64,000 nt of DNA from an uncultured Sphingomonadaceae bacterium (GCA_947504025.1 CANNFX010000001.1:558001-622000); one strand, 5' to 3'; positions 1-9,117 are shown, numbered from the stretch's first letter. Numbers and translations: made by a program. The notes: generated by a model not told the origin, from the letters alone.

Positions 1-169
1 AGCCGGAAATCAACCAATCAAAGAATTCGTGCCGAGCGGTATTGGTGGTGATCATGGGGCGCGAAGGCGCATATACCGTGCCGGCATGTAGCGCGACCGA
101 TAGGAACATCAGCAGCGAACGTGCGCCGTCGATGTCGTGGTAATGCTTGCGCGCAGTTGGTTGGTTCAT
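1..169 (-). CDS. OpgC/MdoC-like acyltransferase (acyltransferase-3 family), 5' part only
   Basis: This is the start of a gene that runs off the left edge of the window; I translated it by hand. The visible N-terminus carries HDIDGARSLLMFL followed by LHAGTVYAP. That is typical of the first membrane helix of acyltransferase-3/OpgC proteins, integral membrane enzymes that acylate glucans or other envelope sugars. The ATG at 169 has AAGG seven bases upstream. In-frame ATGs at 175 and 214 are alternatives. The gene diverges from the amidase at 334. Only about 56 residues are visible, so the substrate cannot be inferred. Confidence 0.55.
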   Translation of the reverse strand, partial: MNQPTARKHYHDIDGARSLLMFLSVALHAGTVYAPSRPMITTNTARHEFFDWLISG

Positions 170-333
170 AATCATGCCTTCGAATTGGTACTCATCGTGA
201 TCCTTGCAGAGCATCACGCGCACTCTCGCGCTAGCGCTGGACCAACTACGTCCAGATACGAGACGAGCCGTGGTAAATTAGTTAATCCCACTGACGGCTT
301 GCGCGCAGGCGAGCGGCGCGCCAGACTGCGTGG

Positions 334-1869
334 ATGAAAAAATCAGCCCTGCTCTCGCTCGTCATTCTCACGGCCTCGCTGCCTGCCTGCGCGCAAGAAG
401 GCAGTCCCGTATTGCGCGCGATGCCTGCAATAGCCGGCGAACCTGAGGGGCACCCGGACAAAATGGCCGCCGCACAATTGGAGAGAATCGCAAATTTGGA
501 CGATGCAGGCCCGATGCTCAACGCCGTGATTGCGATAAATCCCGACGCACCATCACAAGCTCGAGAAGCATTCCTGAAAGGTTTACCGCTCGCTGGCCGA
601 ACGGTTTTGGTGAAGGACAATATTGAAACCAGCGAACTGCCTACGACTGCGGGCAGTCTTGCCCTTGCAGCGAACAACACCGGCCGTGATGCGCCACTGA
701 TCACGCGGCTGCGCACCAACGGCGGTGTTGTACTGGGCAAGGCTAATCTTAGCGAATGGGCCAACATCCGCTCGACAAGCTCCACTAGCGGATGGAGCGC
801 GGTTGGCGGACAGACAAAGAATCCACACGGACTGGATCGCAACCCTTGCGGTTCTTCTTCCGGCAGCGGCGCTGCAGTTGCTGCAAACCTCGCGTGGGCC
901 GCCCTCGGTACGGAAACCGACGGTTCAGTCACTTGCCCCGCCAGCGTTAACGGCATCGTCGGCTTCAAGCCCACTGTGGGCATGGTCAGCCGGACATATG
1001 TTGTTCCGATCAGCCATAGCCAGGACACTGCAGGGCCGATGGCTCGATCCGTAAAAGACGCTGCAATGCTATTGAGCGCCATTGCTGGCAGCGATCCGCT
1101 CGATGAAGCAACAGCCGAAGCTGACGCGCGCAAGACCGACTTTGTGACTGGTCTTGATACATCCTCACTCAGCGGAAAACGGATCGGCGTGATGCGTAAG
1201 CAAGTCGGCGGCCGCGCTGATGTGACCTCTGTATTCGATCAGGCACTCGCTGATATGCGCGCCGCCGGTGCTGAGATTGTCGAGATTGAATTCGAGCCTG
1301 ATGGCAAGTTGTATGAGGACGAATTTACCGTTCTACTTTACGAATTGCGAGAAGACCTCGGGAAATACCTCGCGGGTTCTCCCGCAGACATTCCGGTGCG
1401 TTCGTTAGCTGACGTAATCGCCTTCAACAAAGCAAATGCTGAAACGGAAATGCGGTTTTTCGGGCAGGAAATTTTCCTAGAATCCGAAAAGACGACCGAC
1501 CGTCAAGCATACATAGCAGCACGCGCTAACTCGCTAAAGCTTGCGGGAGAGGAAGGAATCGACCGATTGCTAGCCAAACACAAGGTGGACTTTCTGGTCG
1601 CACCAACAACCGGCCCCGCATGGCCGATCGACCTGATCTATGGTGACAATTATCCCGGCAGCATCGGCGCAGGCAGTCTCGCAGCCATAGCTGGCTACCC
1701 GCACATCACGGTCCCAATGGGCGCCGTGGAAGGCCTGCCAGTCGGCCTTTCCATCATGGGTTCAAAGTGGAGCGATCACGCCGTTTTACAGGCCGGAGCA
1801 GCCTATGAACGGGCTAGAACGGTTAAAATCCTGACGCCTGCCCTTCAAATCTTGCGCTTGGTCGAATAA
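334..1869 (+). CDS. Amidase-signature family hydrolase, probable lipoprotein
   Basis: A 511-residue amidase-signature enzyme, a family that hydrolyses amides through a Ser-cisSer-Lys triad. K94 in VLVKDNIET is the expected general base. The Ser/Gly-rich stretch at 173-179 (GSSSGSG) holds the bridging Ser. S198 in TETDGS is the expected nucleophile. The N-terminus looks like a lipoprotein signal with C19 in the lipobox LPAC, which suggests a periplasmic or membrane-anchored enzyme, unlike cytosolic GatA. No gatB or gatC is nearby, so a role as a GatCAB subunit is unlikely. No strong Shine-Dalgarno sequence precedes the ATG. The substrate is unknown; peptide amides or aryl amides are possible. 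Confidence 0.88.
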   Translation: MKKSALLSLVILTASLPACAQEGSPVLRAMPAIAGEPEGHPDKMAAAQLERIANLDDAGPMLNAVIAINPDAPSQAREAFLKGLPLAGRTVLVKDNIETSELPTTAGSLALAANNTGRDAPLITRLRTNGGVVLGKANLSEWANIRSTSSTSGWSAVGGQTKNPHGLDRNPCGSSSGSGAAVAANLAWAALGTETDGSVTCPASVNGIVGFKPTVGMVSRTYVVPISHSQDTAGPMARSVKDAAMLLSAIAGSDPLDEATAEADARKTDFVTGLDTSSLSGKRIGVMRKQVGGRADVTSVFDQALADMRAAGAEIVEIEFEPDGKLYEDEFTVLLYELREDLGKYLAGSPADIPVRSLADVIAFNKANAETEMRFFGQEIFLESEKTTDRQAYIAARANSLKLAGEEGIDRLLAKHKVDFLVAPTTGPAWPIDLIYGDNYPGSIGAGSLAAIAGYPHITVPMGAVEGLPVGLSIMGSKWSDHAVLQAGAAYERARTVKILTPALQILRLVE

Positions 1870-1957
1870 ATCTATCGCTCACAACTGTAGTCGTGAATGA
1901 CGAAACTGTTCCAAGCGCGCACCCCCCAAGACGTGCAGGAACAGTGGGAGAGAACTA

Positions 1958-4084
1958 TTGAGACATACAGAGCTCAGGCTCGGCGTCGCCATTGGTGCGC
2001 TGGCAATCTGCACATTATCCATTCAAGCCAAGGCACAAGACGAAGCAGTCATAGTACCGACGGTTGAGGCCGAAGCATCGGCAATCGCCGCAGTAGACGA
2101 CATCGCAGCACCGGCCGCAGATGCACAGGTTTTTGAACCGGTGTATTTCGACCAATTCGCACCTCGCAATGCTCTCGATATGCTGCGCCGCATTCCCGGT
2201 TTCGATATCCGCGACGATAGCGAAGGCCGTGGGCTCGGGCAGGCATCAACCAATGTGCTGGTCAACGGCGAGCGCCTTTCAGGCAAAAGTGATGGGACAG
2301 AAAGCCAAGTATCCAGAATTTCATCAACTGACGTAATCCGAATTGAAATCGTCGATGGTGCTACACTCGATATCCCAGGCCTTACCGGACAGGTCGCCAA
2401 TCTCATTGTGAAGGTCGGCAAGATGTCCGGCCAATACGAATGGGCTGGCGAATACCGTCCGCTCACCAACGCCAGTTACCTTGGCCGCGTAGAGGCGTCA
2501 GTTACGGGTGCGACAGGCGATCTGGAATATACCGTATCCCTTGCCCACCGCGGTTTTCGTGGCGGTGCACAGGGCCCCGTTTCGATAGTAGACGGGTTGG
2601 GAAATCTGATCGAAACGCAAGATTTCCGGAACCGTGCCGGTCGCGATTCACCGAAAATCACCGGTGCTTTCAAATATAGCCCCAGTACAAGTAGTGCAGT
2701 CGCCAATCTCAATCTCAGTTATCAGGGTGGAAAGTTCACCCAGCGAGCTAGTGAGCTAATCGACGGGGTCACTACACTGGATAGGGACAGGCTCCGCGTT
2801 TTCACAAACAAAGACCCAGAATATGAAATCGGCGGAGACGTTGAATTCGGATTGGGCCCAGGTCGGCTTAAGCTGATCGGCCTCGAACGTTTCGAGAAAG
2901 ACAATTTTAGCGAAACAGTCACCGAGAGTTATTTCAACGGAGACAATGACGCAGGCAATCGCTTCGCAGCGGTAAGCGAAGAAGGCGAGCGGATCGGCCG
3001 GGCAGAATATAGCTGGGCAATGGGCGGTGCCGATTGGCAAGTATCAGGCGAAGCAGCCTTCAACCGCCTCGACCGCGTAGCAGCCCTGTTTGAGTTCGAC
3101 GACACTGGTTCATTTGTTGAAATCGATTTTCCAGATAACGCCGCAGGCGTTACCGAAGACCGCTACAATGGCGCCATAAGCTATGGCCGGCCCATTGCCG
3201 ATAACTTGACGCTCCAACTGATCGCGGGAGCGGAGTATTCTAAGCTTTCACAAACTGGCCGTGCGGATTTGACGCGGAAGTTCTGGCGTCCAAAAGGATC
3301 TGCCAACCTCGCCTGGGCTGCAAGCGACGGCCTCGATGTTTCGCTACAGTTCGAACGAGCGGTCGGACAACTATCATTTGGCAGCTTCCTCGCCAGCGTG
3401 GGCTTGAACGACAACATAACCGATGTCGGCAACTCAAACCTGGTTCCAGAACAGAGCTGGAATACTGACCTCGAGGTCAAAAAGAGCCTCGGGAAATGGG
3501 GATCAGCCACCTTACGACTATTTGACCGCCAAATCGAAGATCTGGTCGAGAGCATACCGATTGCCGGTGGAGGAGAATCACCGGGAAATATCGACAAGGC
3601 ATGGCGGCATGGGCTTGAGTTGAACGGGACGATCCAGCTTGAGCCACTTGGAATTAAGGGCGGGCGATTGGATGTCTCGGTCGAACTGCAGGAGTCGAGC
3701 GTTGCTGATCCGCTGGACGGAACGAAACGCCCGCTCAGCAATATTGAACACCGCGAGTTATCGGTCGGATATCGCCACGATATTCCGAAAAGCAGCTGGG
3801 CCTATGGTGCGGATTTATTCCACAACAAACGCGGCAAAAACTTCCGCCTAACGGAATTTTCGCAGGAGAACGAGGGACCATTATTCCTGTCACTGTTCCT
3901 CGAGCACAAGGATGTATTAGGCATGACAGTCAATGTCGAAGCTTCCAACCTGCTCGCATCGGATGTCGACTACCGCCGCGTTGTCTATGACGGATTCCGC
4001 AGTGATTCTGGTATTTCTTCCATCGAGCAAGCCGATCTCAAATTTGGCCACATCCTTCGCTTCAACATTTCGGGAAGCTTCTAA
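1958..4084 (+). CDS. TonB-dependent receptor (plug domain + beta-barrel)
   Basis: A 708-residue outer-membrane receptor. A signal peptide covers about residues 1-26 (ending AKA-Q). A plug domain follows at about 45-150, containing the motif DMLRRIPGF and a VLVNGERLSG stretch. The rest is barrel-like alternating sequence ending in a C-terminal Phe, as expected for outer-membrane insertion. The start is TTG at 1958: GGGAG lies at 1946-1950 with a 7-base gap, and no in-frame ATG fits the signal peptide. It follows the amidase by 88 bases and may be co-transcribed with it. The ligand is not evident, and no iron-box element like those near bfd or the receptor at 53216 was seen here. Confidence 0.85.
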   Translation: MRHTELRLGVAIGALAICTLSIQAKAQDEAVIVPTVEAEASAIAAVDDIAAPAADAQVFEPVYFDQFAPRNALDMLRRIPGFDIRDDSEGRGLGQASTNVLVNGERLSGKSDGTESQVSRISSTDVIRIEIVDGATLDIPGLTGQVANLIVKVGKMSGQYEWAGEYRPLTNASYLGRVEASVTGATGDLEYTVSLAHRGFRGGAQGPVSIVDGLGNLIETQDFRNRAGRDSPKITGAFKYSPSTSSAVANLNLSYQGGKFTQRASELIDGVTTLDRDRLRVFTNKDPEYEIGGDVEFGLGPGRLKLIGLERFEKDNFSETVTESYFNGDNDAGNRFAAVSEEGERIGRAEYSWAMGGADWQVSGEAAFNRLDRVAALFEFDDTGSFVEIDFPDNAAGVTEDRYNGAISYGRPIADNLTLQLIAGAEYSKLSQTGRADLTRKFWRPKGSANLAWAASDGLDVSLQFERAVGQLSFGSFLASVGLNDNITDVGNSNLVPEQSWNTDLEVKKSLGKWGSATLRLFDRQIEDLVESIPIAGGGESPGNIDKAWRHGLELNGTIQLEPLGIKGGRLDVSVELQESSVADPLDGTKRPLSNIEHRELSVGYRHDIPKSSWAYGADLFHNKRGKNFRLTEFSQENEGPLFLSLFLEHKDVLGMTVNVEASNLLASDVDYRRVVYDGFRSDSGISSIEQADLKFGHILRFNISGSF

Positions 4085-4100
4085 GCAATAGGTCCGGCGC

Positions 4101-4140
4101 AAAAGAAAACGGCCCGCCCCTCATATTGAGAGGCGGGCCG
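4101..4140 (-). terminator. Rho-independent terminator of tig
   Basis: On the minus strand a GC-rich hairpin (arms at 4131-4140 and 4110-4119, closed by a short A/T loop) is followed by TTTTCTTTT. It lies just after the tig stop codon. The plus strand lacks a T-run after the stem, so it probably does not stop the receptor transcript. Confidence 0.8.
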
Positions 4141-4161
4141 CTAACTTGTCCGCAAGCGGGC

Positions 4162-5712
4162 TTATTTCTTTTTTGCCGGGGCTTTCTTCGCAGCAGGTTT
4201 TTTGGCTGCTGCTTTCTTTGCCGGAGCTTTTTTCGCCGGCGCCTTTTTGGCGGCGGGCTTCTTAGCTGCTGCCTTCTTAGCCGGGGCTTTCTTGGCTGCA
4301 GGCTTGTCGTCAGCCTTTTTCGTAGCCTTCTTGGCCGGAGCCTTCTTCTTCGCAGCAGCCTTTTTCTTAGGTGCCGGAGCCGTTTCTTCCGCCTCGATAG
4401 CAGCCTGCAGCTCATCCCGCGTTACTTCACGTTCGGAGACATTGGCGGTTTCGAACAGGTGGTCGACGACCTTATCTTCATACAGCGGGGCACGGATCTG
4501 AGCAGCAGCCATTGGCTCGTTCTGGACGAACTGGAAGAACTGCTCGCGCTGATCTTCAGGGTACTGCTGCGCAGCTTGCTGCATCAGCATCTGCATTTCT
4601 TGGCTGCTCACTTCAACGCCGGCGCCCTGGCCGATTTCAGAAAGTAGCAGGCCGAGGCGCACACGGCGTTCGGCAATTGCACGGTAGTCGTCCTTCTCGG
4701 CTTCAACTTCTTTCAGAGCCGCCGCAGGATCTTCCTCACGGGCTGCTTCTTGCTGAAGCTGCTGCCATATCTGTTCGAATTCAGCATCCACCATGCCTTC
4801 AGGCACTGGGAAATCATGTCCTGAAGCCAACTGGTCGAGCAGCGAGCGCTTCATAGCCGTGCGGGTCATGCCGGCAGTTTCCTGCTCCAGCTGGCCGCGA
4901 AGAAGTTCCTTCAGCTTGTCGAGGCTGTCGAGGCCCAGCGACTTGGCGAAGTCTTCGTCGATCTTCATTTCACCGGCGACCTTCACAGCCTTAACTGTGA
5001 TGTCGAAGGTAACATCCTTACCGGCGAGGTGCTCAGCCTGATAATCAGCCGGGAACGACACGTTGATGACCTTCTCGTCACCAGTCTTCACACCGGTCAA
5101 TTGCTCTTCGAAACCTGGAATGAACTGGCCGCTGCCGAGCTCGAGTGGAGCATCTTCGGCTTTGCCGCCTTCAAACGGTTCGCCGTCGAGCTTGCCGAGG
5201 AAATCGATAATCAGTTGGTCGCCGTCTTTGGCCTTGCGGCTCTTGGGGGCGTCTTTAAAGTTCTTCTGACCCTTAGCTACATTCTCAACCGCTTCGTCGA
5301 CCTGCTTGTCGGTGACAGGAACAGTAAGCTTCTCGAGCTTCAGACCCTTAAGGTCTGGTGCAGCGATTTCGGGCAGAATTTCGAGTTCCAGAGAAACTTC
5401 GGCGTCGCCGCCTTCTTCATATTTCTCGGACAGGTCCACTTTCGGCTGCATTGCAGGGCGCAACTTGTTTTCAGTCATGACCAAATCAACCGATTCGCGA
5501 ATCACATCGTTCAGTGACTGCGCATGCAATTGCTCGCCGTGCATTTTGCGGACCAGATTGGCCGGTACTTTACCGGGGCGGAAGCCGGGCATCTTCATCT
5601 GTGGCGCGATCTTCTTGATCTCGCTGTCGATGCGCGCTTCGATCTCCTTGGAAGGGATCGTCAGTGTGTAGGCGCGCTTGAGGCCCTCGTTGGTGGTCTC
5701 GGTGTGCTTCAT
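4162..5712 (-). CDS. tig: Trigger factor with extended Lys/Ala/Pro-rich C-terminal tail
   Basis: The ribosome-associated folding chaperone and prolyl isomerase. The N-terminal ribosome-docking loop GFRPGKVP is at 43-50, matching the F44-R45 signature. An FKBP-type PPIase domain follows at about 150-235 and the SurA-like C-terminal chaperone domain runs to about 440. Trigger factors are usually 430-450 residues. This one is 516 because of a 75-residue tail (442-516) made of repeats such as PAKKA and AAKKP with about 30 lysines, resembling histone H1 or bacterial histone-like tails. The tail is in frame and ends just before the terminator, so it is not a read-through artefact. tRNA-Leu lies 88 bases upstream on the same strand. 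Confidence 0.95.
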   Translation of the reverse strand: MKHTETTNEGLKRAYTLTIPSKEIEARIDSEIKKIAPQMKMPGFRPGKVPANLVRKMHGEQLHAQSLNDVIRESVDLVMTENKLRPAMQPKVDLSEKYEEGGDAEVSLELEILPEIAAPDLKGLKLEKLTVPVTDKQVDEAVENVAKGQKNFKDAPKSRKAKDGDQLIIDFLGKLDGEPFEGGKAEDAPLELGSGQFIPGFEEQLTGVKTGDEKVINVSFPADYQAEHLAGKDVTFDITVKAVKVAGEMKIDEDFAKSLGLDSLDKLKELLRGQLEQETAGMTRTAMKRSLLDQLASGHDFPVPEGMVDAEFEQIWQQLQQEAAREEDPAAALKEVEAEKDDYRAIAERRVRLGLLLSEIGQGAGVEVSSQEMQMLMQQAAQQYPEDQREQFFQFVQNEPMAAAQIRAPLYEDKVVDHLFETANVSEREVTRDELQAAIEAEETAPAPKKKAAAKKKAPAKKATKKADDKPAAKKAPAKKAAAKKPAAKKAPAKKAPAKKAAAKKPAAKKAPAKKK

Positions 5713-5799
5713 GGTTCGAACTAAATGCCTTCTTCAAAAACTTTGTACTGCGCTGTGCAGGTTGCCTATTTGCAGGTCCTACACGGACCATTTGCTGAA

Positions 5800-5884
5800 T
5801 GGTGCGGGCGAAGGGACTCGAACCCCCACATCGTAAGATACTGGTACCTAAAACCAGCGCGTCTACCAATTCCGCCACGCCCGC
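5800..5884 (-). tRNA. tRNA-Leu (anticodon TAG)
   Basis: The minus strand folds as an 85-base tRNA including an encoded CCA (5802-5800). The acceptor stem pairs GCGGGCG at the 5' end (5884-5878) with CGCCCGC at the 3' end. The T-arm GGTTCGAGTCC is present. The anticodon stem CTGGT/ACCAG encloses the loop TTTAGGT, giving anticodon TAG. The long variable arm is typical of class II tRNA-Leu. It lies upstream of tig on the same strand. Confidence 0.95.
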
Positions 5885-6013
5885 ACGCTCAGCGCCTTCG
5901 CGAACAGTCGAGCGCCTGTATCGGGGGCAGCGGCAAAGGGCAAGCGCGGCGATTGCCACAATCGGACGTTTGGTGTCTTGCGATGGACCGTTAGCACCCG
6001 TAGTGGCAACTGA

Positions 6014-6307
6014 ATGAGCGAAGAAACAAACGAAGCGGCGAAAGCCCAAACCCCGCCCGACCACCTGGCAATCGATCCGCGCAGCCCGCATTTCGATCAA
6101 GATGCCCTGCAGCGCGGCGTGGCGATCAAATTCAAAGAACGTCAACGCACCGATATCGAAGAATATTCGATTTCCGAGGGATGGATCCGCGTTCAGGCGG
6201 GCAAGGCCATGGATCGCAAAGGGCGCCCGCTGACAATCAAGCTCAGCGGCCCAGTGGAAGCGTGGTTTGAAGATATGGGCGATGACGCGCCCGTGGCGAA
6301 GAAGTAA
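6014..6307 (+). CDS. DUF3297 family small protein
   Basis: A 97-residue soluble protein of the DUF3297 family, common in alphaproteobacteria and without a firmly known function. The core carries DHLAIDPRSPHFD near the N-terminus and GVAIKFKERQRTDIEEYS, followed by KAMDRKGRPLTIK, all typical of the family. There is no signal peptide or membrane segment. It starts 129 bases from the tRNA-Leu gene and diverges from it. It ends only 6 bases from the convergent CHAP gene, with no obvious terminator between them. Some database entries call this family glutathione-peroxidase-like, but no catalytic Cys or Sec is present, so I do not adopt that name. Confidence 0.85.
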   Translation: MSEETNEAAKAQTPPDHLAIDPRSPHFDQDALQRGVAIKFKERQRTDIEEYSISEGWIRVQAGKAMDRKGRPLTIKLSGPVEAWFEDMGDDAPVAKK

Positions 6308-6313
6308 GCGCCC

Positions 6314-7057
6314 TTACCTCTCGTAGCGGGCGATAGCTGCAGCTACCGGATCATAGGTCTTTGCTATCGTTCGCGTTGGCGAGGGATTCGCTGAAGCGAC
6401 GCGACGTACTGGCACGGCCTTCGCCGGTTTTCCCAATTCCGCAAAAGCGCTCAAAAATGCTTTTGAACTCTCAGTCCGTGCGGGTTGAACGCGAATCGGT
6501 GCAGGCGCTGCAGCAGCAATCTGCACGGGACCAATCCCGCCCAGCGTGCCCTTGCCGTAAATAAAGCCGTGAACAGGCCAAGCGGTCTTACCCAACGCCT
6601 GTAAGGGGTGATACCAAACACGCACTGCGCTCCAGTCATTGTTCGGCGATACGTCAATCGCCTTCACATCGTCTTCGATCTGGCCGCGGCGACCATTGAT
6701 CGGCGACCAGTTGGAATGACGCAGCAAGATCGTCCGGTTGTTGATCACTTTGCTGACGGCTGCAACATGGCCCAGTTTCATATTGCGATGCGGACGGAAT
6801 GCCATCACGGCACCCTTCTTGGGCGTATTGCCGCGTTTAAACTTACCGGCCGCCTGGTTCCACCACGTATGTGCGTCGCCATAAATCTGAATACCTGACA
6901 CCTGCCGTGCATATGGAACGCACTGCAGATATGGCGGCAGTTCCTTGCCGGATTGGCTACTGCTGCCTGAACGGAAACCGTCGGCGTTCTCCGCAGTAAC
7001 GGCGGTAGGGATGGTCACCAGAGCAGCAACGGTCAGGATAGATAGCGGCAATTTCAT
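6314..7057 (-). CDS. Exported CHAP-domain amidohydrolase/peptidase
   Basis: A 247-residue protein with a signal peptide (about 1-22) and a CHAP domain at about 40-130. CHAP enzymes cleave peptidoglycan cross-bridges or amide links. The expected catalytic residues are visible: C46 in YLQCVPYAR, H97 in KLGHVAAV and N116 in RHSNW. The C-terminal third is low-complexity, rich in Ala, Pro and Arg, and may tether the enzyme in the periplasm. It is convergent with the DUF3297 gene and divergent from der. A role in cell-wall remodelling is likely by family; the substrate is not shown. Confidence 0.85.
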   Translation of the reverse strand: MKLPLSILTVAALVTIPTAVTAENADGFRSGSSSQSGKELPPYLQCVPYARQVSGIQIYGDAHTWWNQAAGKFKRGNTPKKGAVMAFRPHRNMKLGHVAAVSKVINNRTILLRHSNWSPINGRRGQIEDDVKAIDVSPNNDWSAVRVWYHPLQALGKTAWPVHGFIYGKGTLGGIGPVQIAAAAPAPIRVQPARTESSKAFLSAFAELGKPAKAVPVRRVASANPSPTRTIAKTYDPVAAAIARYER

Positions 7058-7150
7058 GCCGGCACGTATCTGCCAATACGGTTGAAATCTGGCTGCTTCT
7101 TAAGGTTAACGCAAATCAACCATAACTTCACCAAAGGCTTCTATCCTTGC

Positions 7151-7187
7151 AAAGGAGGGCAATGTTCGCCACCTGCGGCGCATAATG
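7151..7187 (+). promoter_or_regulatory. Strong Shine-Dalgarno and 7-codon leader overlapping the der start
   Basis: AAAGGAGGG at 7151-7159 lies 26 bases before the der ATG (7185), too far to serve it directly. It sits 3 bases before an ATG at 7162 that opens a 7-codon frame (MFATCGA) whose TAA stop (7183-7185) overlaps the der ATG as TAATG. No in-frame ATG or GTG lies closer to the SD in the der frame. This looks like a leader minicistron that couples translation into der. The short SD spacing weakens the case. Confidence 0.4.
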
Positions 7188-8591
7188 TCCATCTACCAAA
7201 GCCCAGAGGTCGTGATTGTCGGCCGCCCTAACGTCGGCAAGAGCACGATGTTCAACCGACTTGTCGGCAAGAAGATCGCGTTGGTCGACGATCAGCCAGG
7301 CGTCACGCGTGACCGGCGCATGGGTGATGCTGAGCTGCTGGGCATGGAATTCACGCTAGTCGACACGGCCGGTTGGGAAGACACTGATCCCGAAACCCTT
7401 CCGGGCCGGATGCGCAAACAGACCGAAATTTCAATCGTCGGTGCGACAGTTGCGCTGTTCGTGATCGATTCGCGAGCCGGTCTAACGCCGCTGGACGAAG
7501 AGATCGCCCGTTGGTTGCGCGGTCAGAGCGTGCCGGTAGTCGTCGTTGCCAATAAGGCTGAAGGCAACGCGACCAACTCCGGTGTTATGGAGTGTTATTC
7601 CCTCGGCTTCGGTGACCCTGTTCCATTTTCCGCTGAGCACGGCGAAGGCCGGGTCGAACTGTTCGAAGCGTTGCGGCCGATACTCGAGCCAGATGGTCCG
7701 GTTGAAAAGCCCGTGGAAATGCCGGAGCTTGATGAACACGGCGATGTAGTCCCAACTGGCCCGCTCAAGCTGGCCATCGTTGGCCGCCCGAATGCCGGTA
7801 AGTCAACGCTAATCAACCGCATGCTTGGCGAAGACCGTCTGCTGACCGGCCCTGAGGCCGGTATCACGCGCGATTCGATTGCAGTTGATTGGCTGTGGCG
7901 CGAACCTGGCAGCGGCGAACTGCGCGAAATTCGCCTAATCGACACCGCCGGTATGCGCAAAAAGGCTAAGGTAACCGAGAAACTCGAACGCTTGGCTGTG
8001 GCCGACGCGCGCCATGCTGTCGATTTTGCTGAAGTCGTCGTGCTGTTGCTCGATGCGACGCAGGGTTTGGAATCGCAGGACCTCAAGATAGCCGCGCATG
8101 CGCTCGAAGAAGGCCGCGCGCTGATGATCGCTATCAATAAATGGGACATTGCCGAAGATCCAAGCGGGTTGTTCAACGGCGTCCGTGCCGCCCTGGAAGA
8201 TGGCTTGGCTCAGGTTCGCGGTGTTCCGCTGTTCGCTGTGTCTGCCAAGACAGGCAAAGGCATAGAAGCAATGCTATCAGGCGCCTTCACCCTACGGGAA
8301 AGCTGGTCGAAGCGTGTGCCAACAGCTGCACTCAACCGCTGGTTCGATGATGCATTGGAGGCCAATCCACCGCCAGCGCCCAAGGGTAAGCGGATCAAGC
8401 TGCGTTACATCACGCAGACAAGCACTAGGCCGCCGCGTTTTGTGGTGTTTGGATCAAGGCTCGACAGTCTGCCCACCAGTTACGAACGCTATCTTGTGAA
8501 CGGCATCCGCAAACATCTTGGTTTCGAATCCGTCCCGGTGCGCGTCGTGCTGAAGGGCAATAAGAACCCTTACGCGCCGACGAAGAAGTAG
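7185..8591 (+). CDS. der: Ribosome assembly GTPase Der (EngA)
   Basis: The tandem-GTPase 50S assembly factor, 468 residues, normal for the family. The first G domain has Walker A GRPNVGKST at 13-21 and a DTAGW switch. The second begins near residue 199 with GRPNAGKST and has DTAGMRKKAKV and AINKWD. A C-terminal KH-like domain ends in a basic stretch. The first domain's base-recognition motif reads NKAE, where NKxD is usual, a modest deviation. The gene diverges from the CHAP gene. Its start is probably translationally coupled to a 7-codon leader, because the only strong Shine-Dalgarno lies 26 bases upstream. Confidence 0.96.
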   Translation: MSIYQSPEVVIVGRPNVGKSTMFNRLVGKKIALVDDQPGVTRDRRMGDAELLGMEFTLVDTAGWEDTDPETLPGRMRKQTEISIVGATVALFVIDSRAGLTPLDEEIARWLRGQSVPVVVVANKAEGNATNSGVMECYSLGFGDPVPFSAEHGEGRVELFEALRPILEPDGPVEKPVEMPELDEHGDVVPTGPLKLAIVGRPNAGKSTLINRMLGEDRLLTGPEAGITRDSIAVDWLWREPGSGELREIRLIDTAGMRKKAKVTEKLERLAVADARHAVDFAEVVVLLLDATQGLESQDLKIAAHALEEGRALMIAINKWDIAEDPSGLFNGVRAALEDGLAQVRGVPLFAVSAKTGKGIEAMLSGAFTLRESWSKRVPTAALNRWFDDALEANPPPAPKGKRIKLRYITQTSTRPPRFVVFGSRLDSLPTSYERYLVNGIRKHLGFESVPVRVVLKGNKNPYAPTKK

Positions 8592-8628
8592 GGAGTCTTA
8601 GAAGTAAGGGCTAACCGCACCTCTTATC

Positions 8629-9117
8629 TTAACCTTGGCCTCCGCCAGCAGCAGTGCTCTGCAGCTGGACGTAATTTTCCAGCCCCATACGTTCGATCAT
8701 ATCGAATTGCTTCTCTAGGAAATCGACATGTTCTTCCTCGCTCTCGAGGATGCGGGCGAAGATTTCGCGGGTCACATAGTCGCGCACCGTTTCACAATAT
8801 TCGATCGCGTCCTTGAGCAGTGGAATTGCATCATGCTCGACGGCCAAATCGGCTTTGAGGATCTCCTCTACCGTCTCGCCGACCTTCAGCTTATGCAGCG
8901 CCTGAAAGTTCGGGAGGCCGTCCAGAAACAGGATCCGCTCTGCCAGAATATCGGCGTGTTTCATTTCATCGATTGATTCGTGGCGCTCATATTCGGCGAG
9001 TTTATGGACACCCCAATTGTCGAGCACCCGGTAATGCAACCAATATTGGTTGATCGCCGTCAGTTCGTTAGTGAGCGCCTTGTTCAGGAATTCGATGACT
9101 TTCTGATCGCCCTTCAT
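8629..9117 (-). CDS. bfr: Bacterioferritin
   Basis: Haem-containing iron-storage protein, 162 residues. All di-iron ferroxidase ligands are in place: E18, E51, H54, E94, E127 and H130. The haem-coordinating Met52 lies between E51 and H54. These positions match classical Bfr exactly, so it should form the 24-subunit cage and oxidise Fe(II). The gene lies 121 bases downstream of bfd on the same strand, with a Fur-like element in the gap. This points to iron-dependent control, perhaps with its own promoter. Convergent with der. Confidence 0.97.
   Translation of the reverse strand: MKGDQKVIEFLNKALTNELTAINQYWLHYRVLDNWGVHKLAEYERHESIDEMKHADILAERILFLDGLPNFQALHKLKVGETVEEILKADLAVEHDAIPLLKDAIEYCETVRDYVTREIFARILESEEEHVDFLEKQFDMIERMGLENYVQLQSTAAGGGQG

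Noticed and set aside
4165..4380. Repeated DNA as a possible CRISPR or other array
   Set aside because: The repeats are inside the trigger factor reading frame and irregular, with no spacer pattern.
4126..4647. Plus-strand open frame opposite the trigger factor tail
   Set aside because: It is the complement of the Lys/Ala repeat region and gives only low-complexity Phe/Leu/Arg sequence; the minus strand has a full trigger factor.
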